Assembly (NCBI GenBank): GCA_022340825.1 | Contig: JAJDNE010000022.1 | Span: forward strand, 1 to 50,886 | Length of the DNA stretch: 50,886 nucleotides | DNA from: Acidiferrobacterales bacterium | GTDB lineage: Bacteria > Pseudomonadota > Gammaproteobacteria > Acidiferrobacterales > JAJDNE01 | Direction of reading: 5' to 3' | Shown: positions 49,917-50,886 of the stretch, piece by piece | Layout: the number at the start of each line of letters is the position of its first letter | Numbering within the stretch: the stretch's first letter is position 1 | Made by a program: the position numbers and the translations under genes | Notes under the pieces: model-generated | Database searches by the model: none | Told to the model about the DNA's origin: nothing | Seen by the model: only the letters and a program-made list of their open reading frames with translations

Positions 49917-49972
49917 CTCACACCTGTTTATGCGCGCCCGTCTGGTAAAAACGGCGTTTCCTGCCTTTTTTC

Positions 49973-50001
49973 TTGATTACAGCAGCTCCGCCCTTTATAG
50001 C
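49973..50001 (+). promoter_or_regulatory. Candidate sigma-70 promoter for the L21-like gene
   Basis: TTGATT (49973-49978), 17-nt spacer, TATAGC (49996-50001), 55 nt upstream of the ATG at 50057 and after the mscL terminator. Each hexamer has two mismatches to consensus or fewer. Found by eye. Confidence 0.4.
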
Positions 50002-50056
50002 CTCTGGGGTGCTATACCTACTTTAACCAGAACAATCGAGCGATCAGAACGTAGCA

Positions 50057-50791
50057 ATGCAGTTATACGCAATCATCAATACCGGTGGACATGAGTACCG
50101 TGTTATCCCGGGGAAAAAGGTAAAGGTTGATCGGCTTGCAGTCGATCCCGGCGAATCCATGGAATTTACCGAGGTCATCAAGTTGGTGAACGGTGGACAG
50201 GTGGTGGAGGGCGCGCCGACCGTGAAGGGCGCTTGCGTGCGCGCGAAAGTCGTCAAGCACGGTCAGGAGAAAGGCGTCATTGTCTTCAAGATGAAGCGCC
50301 GCCGCTTGTACCAGAAGAAGCACGATAGCCAGTGGCAGTTCACGACACTCAAGATCGACGAGATTGTTTTCGAAGACAGTACATTCAACAAGCGCGATAC
50401 CGATCCGAGAAAGATCAAGAAGGCGGCCGCTGCAGCCGCCGCTGTTCAGGCAAAAAAGGCCAGGGCGGTTGCGCCGCCAAAGCCTGCAGCAAAAGCGCCC
50501 TCGCCGGAGAAACCTAAGCCCGATGCGCCAGCGCCGGTAGTAGCCGCACAAGCCACCAAACCGGCGCCATTGATTCAACCAAAACCGGCTAAACAGAACT
50601 CACGAAAGTGGATTGGCGCGGCAGCACTATTGCTGCTGGTCACACTGGCATTTGTTTTCTGGGACCAGTCGCCAGTGCCTGTTACTTCCGCCAAAACCGA
50701 ATCTATCGTTGAGCCCAGGCCAGTAGATGTGCGACTTTTATCCACCCGGCAGATCGACCGACCGGCAGATCCGGCTCAGCCACCCGATTAA
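50057..50791 (+). CDS. Ribosomal protein L21 domain fused to a membrane anchor
   Basis: 244-residue protein of unknown function. Residues 1-105 are a full bL21-like domain: MQLYAIINTGGHEYRVIPGK, VVEGAPTVKGACVRAKVVKH, VFKMKRRRLYQKK and QFTTLKIDEI. Where canonical L21 has the rRNA-contacting G-H-R-Q this one has DSQW (90-93). Residues about 118-184 are an Ala/Pro/Lys-rich linker. A hydrophobic segment WIGAAALLLLVTLAFVFW (185-202), preceded by basic residues, should span the inner membrane with the L21 part in the cytoplasm and about 42 residues outside. No rpmA follows; a lipoprotein gene starts 16 nt on. The ribosome binding site is weak, unlike ribosomal protein genes. I infer a paralogue rather than the housekeeping L21, but the latter would have to be found elsewhere. 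Confidence 0.85.
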   Translation: MQLYAIINTGGHEYRVIPGKKVKVDRLAVDPGESMEFTEVIKLVNGGQVVEGAPTVKGACVRAKVVKHGQEKGVIVFKMKRRRLYQKKHDSQWQFTTLKIDEIVFEDSTFNKRDTDPRKIKKAAAAAAAVQAKKARAVAPPKPAAKAPSPEKPKPDAPAPVVAAQATKPAPLIQPKPAKQNSRKWIGAAALLLLVTLAFVFWDQSPVPVTSAKTESIVEPRPVDVRLLSTRQIDRPADPAQPPD

Positions 50792-50807
50792 TTATTGAGA
50801 GTTGTTT

Positions 50808-50886
50808 ATGGTTAGAGTCAGTCATTGGCTGGTGATAGTTGTTGTTGGTGCCCTGGTAGCGGGTTGTGCCTCACGACCGGGATCCA
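50808..50886 (+). CDS. Lipoprotein, N-terminus only (cut by window edge)
   Basis: Start of a gene running off the right edge; 26 codons are visible. It begins MVRVSHWLVIVVVGALVAGC, a lipoprotein signal peptide with lipobox LVAGC and Cys20, then ASRPGS. GAGAG lies about 8 nt upstream of the ATG. It is 16 nt downstream of the L21-like membrane gene and probably in the same transcript. The mature protein cannot be identified. Confidence 0.7.
   Translation, partial: MVRVSHWLVIVVVGALVAGCASRPGS

Overview
The window looks like chromosomal DNA of a free-living gammaproteobacterium, probably from a sulfur-oxidising lineage of the Chromatiales/Thiotrichales kind. Gene orders typical of gammaproteobacteria support this: smc-zipA-ligA, yciB-yciI-bolA, rnm(yciV)...yciO-trpS-scpA-scpB-rluB, dapA-bamC, ldtD-mepK (ycbB-ycbK), and rppH next to a HAD-IB phosphatase. 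It uses SMC/ScpAB rather than MukBEF and carries soxYZ. I see no phage, transposon, CRISPR, rRNA or tRNA gene. It reads as compact core genome with many 1-17 bp gene overlaps and several non-ATG starts. The exact taxon cannot be fixed from this sequence alone.

Region 1 (1-7.9 kb, minus strand) is a corrinoid-uptake neighbourhood. A cobalamin riboswitch precedes a BtuB-type receptor gene, which overlaps a tonB gene cut by the left edge. A membrane GGDEF/EAL protein follows, then a BtuCD-like ABC pair and a HAD phosphatase. Region 2 (8-13.8 kb, plus) holds rppH, an RND efflux pair and soxYZ, closed by a strong bidirectional terminator. Region 3 (13.8-15.5 kb, minus) has queF and an FGGY sugar kinase that lacks any usual start codon.

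Region 4 (15.6-22.4 kb, plus) is smc-zipA-ligA (chromosome organisation, division, ligation). Region 5 (22.4-24.4 kb, minus) is yciB-yciI-bolA-parvulin lipoprotein. Region 6 (24.5-31.3 kb, plus) has a PHP phosphatase, a TM-helix channel-like protein, yciO, trpS, scpA, scpB, rluB and an endonuclease III-like glycosylase. Region 7 (31.3-33.5 kb, minus) is a GalT-like nucleotidyltransferase followed by an exported PQQ-type sugar dehydrogenase. Region 8 (33.6-44.7 kb, plus) has dapA, bamC, a WalJ-like hydrolase, purL, a SulP transporter and a large MscS-type channel. Region 9 (44.7-50.9 kb) has the LdtD/MepK peptidoglycan pair, an RRM protein, a DnaQ-like exonuclease, a TAXI binding protein, MscL with a zinc ribbon, and then the oddest gene of the window.

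That gene (50057-50791) encodes a ribosomal protein L21 domain joined by an Ala/Pro/Lys-rich linker to a single membrane segment and a short predicted periplasmic tail. It is followed after 16 nt by a lipoprotein gene instead of rpmA (L27). A membrane-anchored L21 paralogue is the best candidate here for an undescribed system. Other points worth a look are the start-less kinase, cysteines in TrpRS that resemble an iron-sulfur site, a Lys-to-Glu glycosylase, and a short minus-strand ORF with a good ribosome binding site at 44728-44820.
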